64,000 nucleotides of DNA from Bradyrhizobium sp. AUGA SZCCT0176 (GCF_018130145.1 NZ_JAFCMB010000014.1:90473-154472); one strand, 5' to 3'; shown: positions 16,364-24,244, counted from the first letter of the stretch. A program made the numbers and translations. Notes: generated by a model not told the origin, from the letters alone.

Positions 16364-16490
16364 CGTCATGCCCGGCCTTGTGCCGGGCATCCACGTCTTG
16401 GCTTCCATAACAAGAAAGACGTGGATGGCCGGGACATAGGCGAGCGGAAGCGACGCCGTCCTACAGACGGCTATGCCCGGCCATGAGGAA
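16364..16490. repeat. Palindromic repeat (ATGCCCGGC family)
   Basis: Arms CGTCATGCCCGGCCTTG and ATGCCCGGCCATGA enclose ATCCACGTCTT/AAGACGTGGAT as an inner stem, plus a smaller GACGCCGTCCTACAGACGG-type module. It is intergenic, just downstream of the glsB stop, and resembles the other short palindromic families in this window. Confidence 0.7.
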
Positions 16491-16504
16491 AAAAGTTGAC
16501 CCGC

Positions 16505-16765
16505 TCAAATCGGGCGCCGGCGACCTGCGACCATGCTGTAGACAAGCAGGACAACAATGGCGCCCACGACCGCGCCGATCAGGCCGGCCCCCTCGCCGGG
16601 GCGATACCAGCCGAGTGCCTGGCCGAGAAACGTCGCAACGAACGCCCCGATGATGCCGAGTATCGTCGTGAGGATGAACCCCGAGGGCTCGTTATCTCCG
16701 GGCATGATGAACTTCGCTATCACGCCGGCCACGAAACCAATAATGATCGTCCAGATAATGCCCAT
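16505..16765 (-). CDS. GlsB/YeaQ/YmgE family stress-response membrane protein
   Basis: This 86-residue protein has three hydrophobic helices and the transglycosylase-associated family pattern (IIIGFVAGVIAKFIMPG, then TTILGIIGAFVATFLG and LIGAVVGAIVVLLVYS). Such proteins are general stress proteins of the inner membrane with unknown activity; the old transglycosylase name is not catalytic evidence. It starts 24 nt after the YidB-like gene on the same strand, so the two probably share the EcfG-like promoter at 17286-17310. Confidence 0.87.
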   Translation of the reverse strand: MGIIWTIIIGFVAGVIAKFIMPGDNEPSGFILTTILGIIGAFVATFLGQALGWYRPGEGAGLIGAVVGAIVVLLVYSMVAGRRRPI

Positions 16766-16789
16766 ATCAAAATCCTCGGTTTGTGAGCG

Positions 16790-17245
16790 TCAGCTCGGAA
16801 GGCGCCCGTCGGGCGTATATTGATCAACGGCATTTGGCAGTTCTCGCGACAGCCTTGCCAGGAGTTCTTCCTGCGACAGGCCGGTTTGCTGTTCGAGTGC
16901 GGCCAGCACATCCGCGCCGATAGCCTGTTTCAGTTGCGGGGCAGGAAGCTCCTTGTTCGGTCCCTTCCCGACCCAGGACTCGGCAGCATCTCCCTGGCCG
17001 TTCTCCTTGAAGCGTTCGAGCAACTCACCCAGCCCGCCGCCCAGCAGTCCGCCGACACCGCCGCCGCCGAGCGCTCCGCCGAGATTGCCGAGCAAGCCGC
17101 CCAGGGGACCTTGCTGGTTGCCGGCGCCCGGCTGCGCGTTGCCGGTCGCGCCTTTCAGCATCTCGGCGATCTTGTCCCTGTTCTGGTAGCCCGCCAAAGC
17201 GAGCAAGCCCAATAGCGCTGTCATCGATGGCATCCCGCGGGACAT
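16790..17245 (-). CDS. YidB/DUF937 family protein
   Basis: This is a 151-residue DUF937 protein. The N-terminus has a short hydrophobic helix (MTALLGLLALAGYQNRDKIA), the middle is a glycine-rich low-complexity stretch (about residues 45-75), and the C-terminus carries the conserved SWVGKGPNKELPAPQLKQAI and the helix pair ALEQQTGLSQEELLARLSRE. The function is unknown; homologues accompany stress genes. An internal ATG at codon 7 is an alternative start. A near-perfect EcfG promoter lies 41-65 nt upstream, and glsB follows. Confidence 0.85.
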   Translation of the reverse strand: MSRGMPSMTALLGLLALAGYQNRDKIAEMLKGATGNAQPGAGNQQGPLGGLLGNLGGALGGGGVGGLLGGGLGELLERFKENGQGDAAESWVGKGPNKELPAPQLKQAIGADVLAALEQQTGLSQEELLARLSRELPNAVDQYTPDGRLPS

Positions 17246-17285
17246 GGTCGTCTCCTTCGTTGAATCACTGAATCACCGCGCCTGT

Positions 17286-17310
17286 AACGTGCCAGTTCCT
17301 GCCGGGTTCC
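17286..17310 (-). promoter_or_regulatory. sigma-EcfG-type promoter of the yidB-glsB unit
   Basis: On the minus strand the sequence is GGAAC, 16 nt, CGTT. This matches the published alphaproteobacterial general-stress sigma consensus (GGAAC-N16/17-CGTT) exactly and sits 41 nt upstream of the YidB-like start, correctly oriented. Confidence 0.7.
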
Positions 17311-17512
17311 ATGCCAGCCGTCAGATGGCTTCGATTGTCGTCTGAGAGGATTTGTCCTTTCGCACAGCGGCAGCACTCACCGCCCCAAAAACCCGCCAAC
17401 GATCATACTGACCGGTCTGGTGGCGCCGAACGAAAGACGCATGACGTCGCGATGCGAGGAACCAAAGACATAACGGGAGATTAGGCCCGCTCCTGAAACT
17501 CTGGAGAAAATT

Positions 17513-17830
17513 ATGAAACGCTCACTTCTTTTCGTTTGTATCGGATTGCTGGCGGCCACTACGGCCTCGGCGCAAAATCCGCCGGCGCAGCCCGGACCAA
17601 ACAACAACGCGGTCAACAGCGCCGGACAGAACAACTCCAACGCTCCTGTCGCGGGTCGCAACAGTTTCACCGAAGGACAAGCCAAGTCGAAAATCGAGGA
17701 TGCCGGCTACACCAACGTCACCGAACTCAAGAAGGATGACAACGGCGTGTGGCGCGGCAAGGCCAGCAAGAGCGGGTCCGCTACTGCGGTGAGCGTCGAT
17801 TTTCAAGGCAACGTCAATACTGCCAAGTAA
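17513..17830 (+). CDS. Secreted small protein with PepSY-like domain
   Basis: This 105-residue exported protein has a signal peptide (MKRSLLFVCIGLLAATTASA, residues 1-20). A low-complexity Asn/Pro/Gln linker (21-48) precedes a small domain reading FTEGQAKSKIEDAGYTNVTE, then LKKDDNGVWRGKA and VSVDFQGNV. The pattern (helix, V-strand, G-W strand, D-x-x-G-x-V strand) resembles PepSY-type domains that bind or inhibit other envelope proteins. It is followed after 12 nt by the 17M-like gene, so the two form an operon in the stress cluster. Confidence 0.75.
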   Translation: MKRSLLFVCIGLLAATTASAQNPPAQPGPNNNAVNSAGQNNSNAPVAGRNSFTEGQAKSKIEDAGYTNVTELKKDDNGVWRGKASKSGSATAVSVDFQGNVNTAK

Positions 17831-17842
17831 GGAAAAATAAAA

Positions 17843-18463
17843 ATGACCGTCACAATCTCTCGCCTCTACAACAATCACACTGACGCTCAGCAAGCTGTCC
17901 AGCGCCTCGAAACCGCAGGCGTGCCGCACTCGGACATCAGCCTGGTCGCCAATAATTCCGACGGCTGGTTCAATACCGACAAGAAGGTGGATCGTGACCA
18001 CGATGGCACCGACGACCGCGCCGAAGGTGCCGGCACGGGCGCCGGCATCGGCGCCGGCGTCGGCGGCGCAGCCGGCCTGCTGGCCGGACTAGGCTTGCTG
18101 GCGATCCCCGGACTGGGGCCCGTTGTTGCGGCCGGTTGGCTGGCCGCAACGGCGGTTGGCGCGGCCGCAGGTGCCGCGACCGGCGGTATCGTCGGCGCGC
18201 TCACGCAAGCCGGCGTTTCGGAAGCCGATGCTCACTCCTACGCCGAGGGCATTCGCCGAGGCGGCACGCTGGTGTCAGCACGCGTTGCCGATGCGGATCG
18301 TTCCCGCTTTGAGGCGGCATTGAACGAATCTGCCGTCAACCTGCGCGACCGCAGCGCCGCCTGGCAGAAGACCGGGTGGAAGTCGTTCGATCCCGCCAGC
18401 AAGCCCTACGGCGCCGAGGAAGTCCGCAAGGAGCGGCAGCTCTACGGCGGCGGACTTCGCTAA
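17843..18463 (+). CDS. General stress protein 17M-like (YflT) domain protein
   Basis: This 206-residue protein starts with a YflT/GSP17M-like domain (MTVTISRLYNNHTDAQQAVQ, LETAGVPHSDISLVANN). The middle, about residues 60-125, is a long glycine/alanine-rich hydrophobic hairpin resembling glycine-zipper membrane insertions. After it comes a second half-domain (EADAHSYAEGIRRGGTLVSA, RVADADRSRFEAAL) as in proteins annotated as general stress proteins. The exact function is unknown. It lies 12 nt after the secreted PepSY-like gene and is followed by a strong terminator. Confidence 0.82.
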   Translation: MTVTISRLYNNHTDAQQAVQRLETAGVPHSDISLVANNSDGWFNTDKKVDRDHDGTDDRAEGAGTGAGIGAGVGGAAGLLAGLGLLAIPGLGPVVAAGWLAATAVGAAAGAATGGIVGALTQAGVSEADAHSYAEGIRRGGTLVSARVADADRSRFEAALNESAVNLRDRSAAWQKTGWKSFDPASKPYGAEEVRKERQLYGGGLR

Positions 18464-18476
18464 GCAAAGCATCAAG

Positions 18477-18506
18477 GCGGCCCGCCCCGGCGGGCCGCTT
18501 CTTTGC
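18477..18506 (+). terminator. Rho-independent terminator
   Basis: A 10-bp stem GCGGCCCGCC/GGCGGGCCGC with a 2-nt loop is followed by TTCTTTG, directly after the 17M-like gene. Confidence 0.8.
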
Positions 18507-18580
18507 CGAACATCGACACTCAACATGAGAGATCAGTCATCGACGCAGTTCGCGGTCGAACATATAGGCCTTTAACGGAC

Positions 18581-18889
18581 ATGTTTTTCTTCCCCTGGTA
18601 TTCCGCCATGATGCTTGCCGTTGAAGCAGGCACCGTTATCGACAGGAGATTGTGGAAGATAGCCCAGGGCGGGGCCGAAGGGGCGGCCGAAAGTCATCTG
18701 ATGGTCCAAGAGAAGGTCGATGCCTTGTTTCAGGCGGGGTCGGTTCTGTTGGCTGGAGGAAGCTCCGCTCAGGTTATCGACATGTATCGCAAGCATGTGG
18801 CTGCCAACGCGTTACGGCTGCAGCCGCTCCTCGCGGCGCAAATCAACAAGCCGGAAGCAATACTTCCCTCCCAGGCGGACGAATTCTAA
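18581..18889 (+). CDS. Small hypothetical protein, possibly phasin-like
   Basis: This 102-residue, mostly helical protein begins MFFFPWYSAMMLAVEAGTVI and continues with amphipathic helices (GAAESHLMVQEKVDALFQAG, IDMYRKHVAANALRLQPLLA). The pattern is reminiscent of short phasins or phasin-like proteins, but I see no diagnostic motif. I start at the ATG at 18581; an upstream TTG at 18503 lies inside the preceding terminator. Its stop overlaps by 4 nt that of the convergent secreted protein gene. Confidence 0.6.
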   Translation: MFFFPWYSAMMLAVEAGTVIDRRLWKIAQGGAEGAAESHLMVQEKVDALFQAGSVLLAGGSSAQVIDMYRKHVAANALRLQPLLAAQINKPEAILPSQADEF

Positions 18890-19308
18890 TCGTCGTCCGC
18901 GGCCCAGGGAACGGTGCCGCTCTTCCACTTGCCTTCGACCTTGTCGGTATCCTCGATCAGTTGATCGATGACGCTGATCGGCTTCTTGCCCGGGTTCTTC
19001 TGGCAGAATTCGTAGATCAGCGGGAGGATCTTCTTTTCGTTCATCAAATAGAGGTCGACATACTGGCTGTCGCCCTCGAGCAATGCGATGTTGGCGGCGC
19101 TCATATAACCCTGGACCCAATAGAAGATCAGGGAGTTGGTCACATTGTTGAAGCCCTCTGCCGGATTCATGTCCTTGGCCAGCTTTTCGCAAGACGCGAC
19201 GCCGATCCCGTTGGTCGCCAATTGTTGTGCGCCGGCCGGCGCGGCGGAGGTGAAGAAGCAAGCTGCAACGGCCGATAGTCCGTAAGAAATGCGATTGATA
19301 GCGCTCAT
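18886..19308 (-). CDS. Secreted small protein, possibly HdeA/HdeB-like
   Basis: This 140-residue exported protein has a signal peptide (MSAINRISYGLSAVAACFFT, cleavage near AGAQQ at about residue 28). The mature part has two cysteines (SCEKLAKDMNP and YEFCQKNPGKKP) that could form a disulphide, and a central FYWVQGYMSAAN motif. The WxxGY and two-cysteine layout recalls HdeA/HdeB periplasmic acid-stress chaperones, but the match is weak. The ATG at 19308 has GGGAGC upstream. It is convergent with the phasin-like gene. Confidence 0.65.
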   Translation of the reverse strand: MSAINRISYGLSAVAACFFTSAAPAGAQQLATNGIGVASCEKLAKDMNPAEGFNNVTNSLIFYWVQGYMSAANIALLEGDSQYVDLYLMNEKKILPLIYEFCQKNPGKKPISVIDQLIEDTDKVEGKWKSGTVPWAADDD

Positions 19309-19390
19309 GGAAGCTCCCGTTTGTGCGCGCAATGGCTGCAAGTATGCCTTGCAGACTGCCCCATCGGCGGATTCGAGTCGACTCCCCGGC

Positions 19391-20590
19391 CTAAGGTAAG
19401 CGATTCTGCCCCAACGACGGCGCGGCCGCTCTGCCCATCTCAACGCGCGCACCATGCCTCGGATATTCCAGCTGCATCGCGACAAAGTCGGCGGTCGGCA
19501 TGCCGTAGCGCACCTCGATTGCGGCAAGCGTCTGGTCCAGCGCCTTCGCCGGCGGCGAAACGCCGATATCAGGCAGCCGCCGCTCCGCCGGCCAGGTGGC
19601 GGCGACCTCATCGGGCACAATGCGAATGCCGTTGCGGGTCGCTAGCGCGCCCGCGCTAGCGGCAAAAATCACTGCGCGTGAGCGATAGGTGCGCGACCAC
19701 GCGTCCGCGACGAGGGCCAGCGACACTTCGTCCATGCCGGACGAAAGCTCGATGCCGAGTTGCTCGCGATTCCAGAAGGCCAAGACATTGCGCATCGCCG
19801 TCAGCGCGAACGAGCGCGTAAACTGAAAGGCGTTGCTGTCGTGACGCGCGTCCCAGTCGGCAAGGCCGATGTCGCGGCCGACGGCTTCGGCCTTGGCGCG
19901 GCCGGCGATGGCCTCGATCAGGGTCAGCGACATCGGCATCGACGCTGAGATCCCGGTCGTCGTCGCAACGGCGCCGTCGACCACCAGCCGCCGGTTCGCG
20001 ACATAGCGGATCGACGGATGCTTGCCCTGCAACTCCTGCAGCGAATACCAGTGCGTCGTCGCCCGTTTGCCGTGGAGCAATCCGGCGTCGCCGACGACTT
20101 TTGCCCCGGCACAGACGCCGATAACGATCGCTCCCTTGGCCGCCTGGCTCCTGATCCATTGCAGCGCGGACGGATCGTCGTCACGGCTCATGGCGGGGAC
20201 GATGACATAGTCGGCTCCATCAGGATGCTGCGCGTCGAAATCAGCGATGGTCGCCTGCGGCTCCACCTTCAGCACCGGGAATAGCGACATCGGCCCCGGA
20301 TTGGTTGCCAGCGTCACCACATCGGCCACATCGGCGCGCCGCAAAATGCCGTAGGGCATCAGATAGTCCGTGGTCTCGGTGGCATCATTGATGCCGATGA
20401 TCGCGATCAGCGGACGCTGGCGCTTCGGCGGCTTCAGCGCGGCAATCGTGGCCTCAGCCTCCTCTTTCGCGATCTGCGGCGCAGCGGCAAACGAGGCCGC
20501 CGGAGGCAGCGTGAAAATCCAGCCCGCAAAGATGATTGCGAACAGTGCCGGGGCGCCCAGGCCGATCCATTTTACAAGTCGCCAGTTCAT
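19391..20590 (-). CDS. Membrane-anchored DJ-1/PfpI family protein
   Basis: This 399-residue protein has a DJ-1/PfpI (class I glutamine amidotransferase-like) domain at about residues 60-230. The nucleophile elbow reads IVIGVCAGAKVVGDAGLL, with the cysteine in CAGA, followed by THWYSLQELQ and RLVVDGAVATTTG. Unusually, an N-terminal transmembrane helix precedes it (LVKWIGLGAPALFAIIFAGW), probably placing the domain outside the membrane. A roughly 150-residue extension follows the domain, with no AraC helix-turn-helix of the GlxA type. Catalytic activity is unproven; related proteins are chaperones, proteases or amidohydrolases. Confidence 0.8.
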   Translation of the reverse strand: MNWRLVKWIGLGAPALFAIIFAGWIFTLPPAASFAAAPQIAKEEAEATIAALKPPKRQRPLIAIIGINDATETTDYLMPYGILRRADVADVVTLATNPGPMSLFPVLKVEPQATIADFDAQHPDGADYVIVPAMSRDDDPSALQWIRSQAAKGAIVIGVCAGAKVVGDAGLLHGKRATTHWYSLQELQGKHPSIRYVANRRLVVDGAVATTTGISASMPMSLTLIEAIAGRAKAEAVGRDIGLADWDARHDSNAFQFTRSFALTAMRNVLAFWNREQLGIELSSGMDEVSLALVADAWSRTYRSRAVIFAASAGALATRNGIRIVPDEVAATWPAERRLPDIGVSPPAKALDQTLAAIEVRYGMPTADFVAMQLEYPRHGARVEMGRAAAPSLGQNRLP

Positions 20591-20849
20591 GGTTGCTTGG
20601 CTCTGACATCCATTGCGATTTGGCGCGCAAGCTACTGCGCGCATGGCCGCGCCGAAATGGCGTAAATCGCGCAAAAACAGACATGCGTTGGAAGGCGATC
20701 ATCGTTCACGATTTCATGAACCAGTGCCCTTCACGCGCCTGGTCATCATCTTGCCAACGTTATGGACTGAACAGGATTTCGGTTGGTTGAATGGCGCAGG
20801 AGCCCGCGCGCCGCGCACCCAGTATGGTCGACCAAGCCAGAGGTCAGCG

Positions 20850-21236
20850 TTGTCGGAATCTCCACTCATTCTCGTCGTCGAAGACGAGTACCAGTTGCAG
20901 GGCGTCGTCGAGGCCTCGCTGATCGACGGCGGTTTTGCAGCCGACATTCTGTCGTCGGGCGAAGAGGCGCTGACCCTGGTCAGAGGCCGGATCAAGAACT
21001 ACCGGGCGCTCGTCACCGATGTCAGCCTGAAGGGCACGATGAGCGGCTGGGACGTGGCGCGACAGGTCAGGGAGATCGACCCGCATTGTCCGGTCATCTA
21101 CATGACGGGCCTGGCTGCGGATGAATGGTCATCGCGGGGCGTGCCCAACAGCGTGCTGTTGCAAAAGCCGTTCGCGCCGGCGCAACTCGTCACGGCGGTT
21201 TCCCAGCTGCTGAATGCCGGCCCGGCAATCGCGTAA
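20850..21236 (+). CDS. Single-domain response regulator
   Basis: This is a 128-residue receiver domain with no output domain. The residues needed for phosphorylation are present: E11 and D12, phosphoacceptor D57 in LVTDVSLKG, T86 in YMTG, and K106 in LQKPF. I use the TTG at 20850, which has AGAGGT upstream and starts directly before the first strand (SESPLILVVEDE); the frame is open further upstream with no domain-like sequence. No kinase gene is nearby. It may act by phosphate competition or by protein contact. Confidence 0.85.
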   Translation: MSESPLILVVEDEYQLQGVVEASLIDGGFAADILSSGEEALTLVRGRIKNYRALVTDVSLKGTMSGWDVARQVREIDPHCPVIYMTGLAADEWSSRGVPNSVLLQKPFAPAQLVTAVSQLLNAGPAIA

Positions 21237-21383
21237 GCAAGGGCCGAACGCAGCCTCATCTCACGTTGCCCGATGAGCCCGACGTCAATCACTTCCCTAT
21301 TCCCGCCTGCGCTGTTACGTTCGGCCCCACAAAAACACGGCACGTCGCCGGCCGCTCGGCGCAACTTCGGGGAGAAAGACAAG

Positions 21384-21761
21384 ATGTTTTCGCACGTCAT
21401 GATCGGGACCAACGATCTGGAAAAGGCCAAGGTGTTTTATGACGCCTTGCTGGGCACGCTCGACATTCCGCCCGGGCGGGTCGACCGCCACCGCATCTTC
21501 TACCGCAGCAAAACCGGCACCTTCTCGGTTTCGAAGCCGATCGACGGCAAGGAAGCATGCCACGCCAATGGCGGCACCATCGGCTTTACCGCCAATTCCC
21601 CCGAACAGGCCGACGCGTTTCATGCGGCCGGCCTCGCCCATGGCGGCAAGACCTGCGAGGATCCGCCCGGCATCCGCGAAGGCAGCGGGGTGAAACTCTA
21701 CATCGCCTATCTGCGCGACCCTGATGGCAACAAGCTCTGCGCGCTGCACCGCGTGGCGTGA
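21384..21761 (+). CDS. VOC (glyoxalase/bleomycin resistance) family protein
   Basis: This 125-residue protein has the vicinal oxygen chelate fold: MFSHVMIGTNDLEKAKVFYD at the start and YIAYLRDPDGNKLCALH at the end, the usual beta-alpha-beta-beta-beta modules. A cysteine and histidines take metal-site-like positions (FSHVMI, ACHANGG), but no activity can be named. The ATG at 21384 has GGGGAGAAAG upstream. It stands alone after the receiver gene. Confidence 0.85.
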   Translation: MFSHVMIGTNDLEKAKVFYDALLGTLDIPPGRVDRHRIFYRSKTGTFSVSKPIDGKEACHANGGTIGFTANSPEQADAFHAAGLAHGGKTCEDPPGIREGSGVKLYIAYLRDPDGNKLCALHRVA

Positions 21762-21783
21762 GGCGAATGTAGAGAGGCGAATG

Positions 21784-21858
21784 TAGCCCGCATGAGCGGA
21801 GCGATATGCGGGTAGATCCAAGATCCCGGATATATCGCTTGCCTCATCCGGGCTACGA
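21784..21858. repeat. Palindromic repeat (GTAGCCCG...CGGGCTAC family)
   Basis: GTAGCCCGCATGAGCGGAGC at the left end pairs with GCCTCATCCGGGCTAC at the right end. An inner CCGGATATATCG stretch completes the usual element. It lies between the VOC and PRC-barrel genes. Confidence 0.75.
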
Positions 21859-21906
21859 TTGCCACTCGGCGGCGTTGCCATGACCGCGGCGCGTCGAATC
21901 TTCGCA

Positions 21907-21931
21907 GGAACAATTCGTGATTCCGCCGGTT
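21907..21931 (+). promoter_or_regulatory. Possible sigma-EcfG-type promoter of the PRC-barrel gene
   Basis: GGAAC, 16 nt, GGTT lies 30 nt upstream of the PRC-barrel start. It differs from the GGAAC-N16/17-CGTT consensus by one base in the -10 element. Confidence 0.45.
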
Positions 21932-21960
21932 GCTCGTTCTCAAACAATGGAGGAGCAACC

Positions 21961-22320
21961 ATGGTTACGGAAGCAAGAGAGACCGGTTCCCTGATCGGCA
22001 GCGACAAGGTGGAAGGAACCGCCGTGTACGGCGCCGACGACACCAAGATCGGGTCGATCGAACGCGTCATGATCGACAAGACGAGCGGCAAGGTCTCGTA
22101 TGCCGTGTTGAGCTTTGGCGGCTTTCTCGGGATCGGTGACGACCATTATCCGCTGCCCTGGCAGTCGCTGAAATACGACACCAATCTCGGCGGCTATCGC
22201 ACCGGCATTACCGAGACGCAGCTGAAAGGCGCGCCGAGATACGGCAATGACAACGCCTGGAACTGGTCCGACCCTGCGCGTGTACGCACGGTCAACGACT
22301 ATTACGGCATCGCGATGTAG
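21961..22320 (+). CDS. PRC-barrel domain protein
   Basis: This 119-residue protein is a single PRC-barrel domain (SLIGSDKVEGTAVYGADDTK, IGSIERVMIDKTSGKVSYAV, then FLGIGDDHYPLPWQSLKYD). Such small proteins are common in Bradyrhizobium stress regulons; the PRC barrel is an RNA- or protein-binding fold without enzyme activity. The start is the ATG at 21961 with GGAGGAG upstream; the open frame extends upstream but is not domain-like. An EcfG-like promoter precedes it and a terminator follows. Confidence 0.87.
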   Translation: MVTEARETGSLIGSDKVEGTAVYGADDTKIGSIERVMIDKTSGKVSYAVLSFGGFLGIGDDHYPLPWQSLKYDTNLGGYRTGITETQLKGAPRYGNDNAWNWSDPARVRTVNDYYGIAM

Positions 22321-22342
22321 TCACCGCCGCCGCGCAAGACTG

Positions 22343-22375
22343 CAAAGGTCCGCTCTCAGGCGGGCCTTTTCGTTT
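22343..22375 (+). terminator. Rho-independent terminator after PRC-barrel gene
   Basis: AAGGTCCGC and GCGGGCCTT form an imperfect stem around TCTCAG, followed by TTCGTTT. Confidence 0.6.
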
Positions 22376-22559
22376 GGCGAGACGAAATTTCGGGACGGTT
22401 AATCATAAGCTTAAGGGATTGGCCTGGAATCGCATTGCCGAAAGCTAAATGGCCACTGGATGCGAGGACGATCTCTTAAGGAAGCTCCGGTACAGCTGCC
22501 CGATAATCGACCTTCCAAACAAGACGGGTAACGACGGCCCGCGGCCCAGGGACCTGACG

Positions 22560-22847
22560 ATGGACGATTCGGTTCAAATCCGCTGCCACCGCTGCAAATC
22601 GTGTTTTCGCGAAAAGGCGCGACGGCTGCAGAGCGGCTACTCCCGGCAGTGCATCAGCTGCGAAACGATGCTGTTCTTTGACGACGGGTCCGCCGACAAG
22701 AACATCCAGCGGACGCTGCGGGATGCGAGAAGAATTCGCAAGGAGCTTCGCGAAGCCGAAGCCGAAAAGTTCGCCACCTCGGCGCTGGTGTCCTCAAGCC
22801 GTGAGTCCTCAAACGCAAGGTCCACGACTTCGGGTCGCGAAGATTAG
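22560..22847 (+). CDS. Small zinc-ribbon-like hypothetical protein
   Basis: This 95-residue protein has two Cys-x2-Cys pairs (CHRCKSC near residue 8 and CISC near residue 37), spaced like a zinc ribbon. A charged helical region (TLRDARRIRKELREAEAEKF) and a Ser/Arg-rich tail follow. It may bind nucleic acid or a protein. I start at the ATG at 22560, with AGGGA upstream; the frame is open back to 22449, where a second ATG would add 37 residues. No neighbouring gene gives a clue. Confidence 0.6.
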   Translation: MDDSVQIRCHRCKSCFREKARRLQSGYSRQCISCETMLFFDDGSADKNIQRTLRDARRIRKELREAEAEKFATSALVSSSRESSNARSTTSGRED

Positions 22848-22896
22848 GCCGGCCCTGTAAATTGAGCTAGCATTGGCGTCCCCGGGGGGCACGCCA

Positions 22897-23874
22897 ATGA
22901 AAATTCAACGCCGACAATTCCTGCAGCTCACGGCCGCCAGCCTCGCCGCGCCGGCGTTTCCACATTCCGCCGTGGCGGAGGATTATCCGGCGCGGCCGGT
23001 GCGCATCGTTGCCGGCTTTGCCGCCGGCGGCGGCGTCGACATCACGGCGCGGCTGATCGGCCAGTGGCTCAACGAGCGGCTCGGGCAATCCTTCGTGGTC
23101 GAGAACCGCACCGGCGCCGGCGGCAATATCGGCACCGAGGCCGTGGTCGGCGCCGCGCCCGACGGCTACACGCTGCTGCTCGCCACCGTGCCGAACGCGG
23201 TCAACGCCGCGCTCTACAATAATCTCAAATTCAATTTCATCCGCGACATCGCCCCGGTCGCCGGCATCATCCACGTGCCGATGATCATCCTGCTGCATCC
23301 GTCGATGCCGGTCAAAACCGTCCCCGAATTAATCGCCTATGCCAAGGCCAATCCGGGCAAGGTCAACATGGCCTCCGCCGGCAATGGCAGCGCGCCGCAT
23401 ATGGCGGGCGAGCTTTTCAAGATGATGACCGGCGTCAACATGGTGCACGTGCCCTATCGCGGCCAGGGCCCGGCGCTGACCGATCTCTTGGGCGGCGAGG
23501 TGCAGGTGCTGTTCGCAACCGCGCCGGGCACGACGGATTACATCGCGAGCGGCAGACTGCGCGCGCTGGCGGTGACATCAGCGGCGCGGGCGGAAGTGGC
23601 GCCGGAGCTGCCGCCGGTCGGCGATTTCGTGCCGGGCTACGAGACCAGCCAGTGGTACGGCATGTGCGCGCCCGCCAAGACGCCGACGCAAATCATCGGC
23701 AAGCTCAACAGCGAAATCAACGCGGCCATCGCCGACGCCCGCATGAAAGCCCGCCTCGCCGCGATCGGCGGCGAACCACTGCCGGGCACGCCGGCCAATT
23801 TCGGCAAGCTGATCGCGGAAGAGACCGAGAAATGGGCCAAGGTGGTTCAGGCGGGCGGATTGAAGCCGGATTGA
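22897..23874 (+). CDS. Tripartite tricarboxylate transporter substrate-binding protein (TctC/Bug)
   Basis: This 325-residue periplasmic protein has a twin-arginine signal (MKIQRRQFLQLTAASLAAPA). The Bug fold is clear: YPARPVRIVAGFAAGGGVDI, NRTGAGGNIGTEAVVGAAPD, YRGQGPALTDLLGGEVQVLF and a C-terminal FGKLIAEETEKWAKVVQAG. These proteins deliver organic acids to a TctAB permease, but no permease is encoded here, as is usual for the many orphan Bug proteins. The ATG at 22897 is used because the Tat motif follows. It is followed after 7 nt by a small hypothetical gene. Confidence 0.9.
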   Translation: MKIQRRQFLQLTAASLAAPAFPHSAVAEDYPARPVRIVAGFAAGGGVDITARLIGQWLNERLGQSFVVENRTGAGGNIGTEAVVGAAPDGYTLLLATVPNAVNAALYNNLKFNFIRDIAPVAGIIHVPMIILLHPSMPVKTVPELIAYAKANPGKVNMASAGNGSAPHMAGELFKMMTGVNMVHVPYRGQGPALTDLLGGEVQVLFATAPGTTDYIASGRLRALAVTSAARAEVAPELPPVGDFVPGYETSQWYGMCAPAKTPTQIIGKLNSEINAAIADARMKARLAAIGGEPLPGTPANFGKLIAEETEKWAKVVQAGGLKPD

Positions 23875-23881
23875 GGTTGGC

Positions 23882-24244
23882 ATGAGCTGGAACGAATCCG
23901 ACATTCTGGCCGCCCGTCGCGCGATATTTGAGGCCGCGCAAGATATGCTGGCGGGCACCCTTTCCTATGTCGAAGGTGCGCGGAAAATTTTCGCCGCGAT
24001 GGAGGCGTCGAGACTTGATCAATGGGATGCCGATCTGTTGCCCTTCGTTGGCATCGTTTCCGAAACCGACGCGCTGCCGTTTGGCGAAATGAGAACGCAT
24101 TGGCAAGCCGCCGCACTCGATGCTCTCCAGCCCAAAATCGCAGAGATGGAAGCTTGGGCTCGACGGGTTGGCGAACCCTATTGCATCAATCTCGTGGATC
24201 GGTTCTCAAGCGGCAAGATCGAACTCAGGCCGTGGGGTGGGTAG
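23882..24244 (+). CDS. Hypothetical protein
   Basis: This 120-residue soluble protein is not assigned to a family. It looks helical and acidic (LAARRAIFEAAQDMLAGTLS, YVEGARKIFAAMEASRLDQW) and ends in a short beta-like tail (LVDRFSSGKIELRPWGG). The C-terminal codons run into a dispersed repeat that begins at about 24234. It starts 7 nt after the TctC-type gene, but its content gives no hint of a link to transport. Confidence 0.6.
   Translation: MSWNESDILAARRAIFEAAQDMLAGTLSYVEGARKIFAAMEASRLDQWDADLLPFVGIVSETDALPFGEMRTHWQAAALDALQPKIAEMEAWARRVGEPYCINLVDRFSSGKIELRPWGG

Noticed and set aside
17458..17482. GGAAC upstream of the secreted PepSY-like gene as an EcfG promoter
   Set aside because: The sequence 16-17 nt downstream reads GATT or ATTA, not CGTT, so only half of the motif is present.
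18503..18580. Upstream TTG extension of the 102-residue phasin-like protein
   Set aside because: The TTG lies in the T-run of the preceding terminator, and the added residues are not like the rest of the protein.
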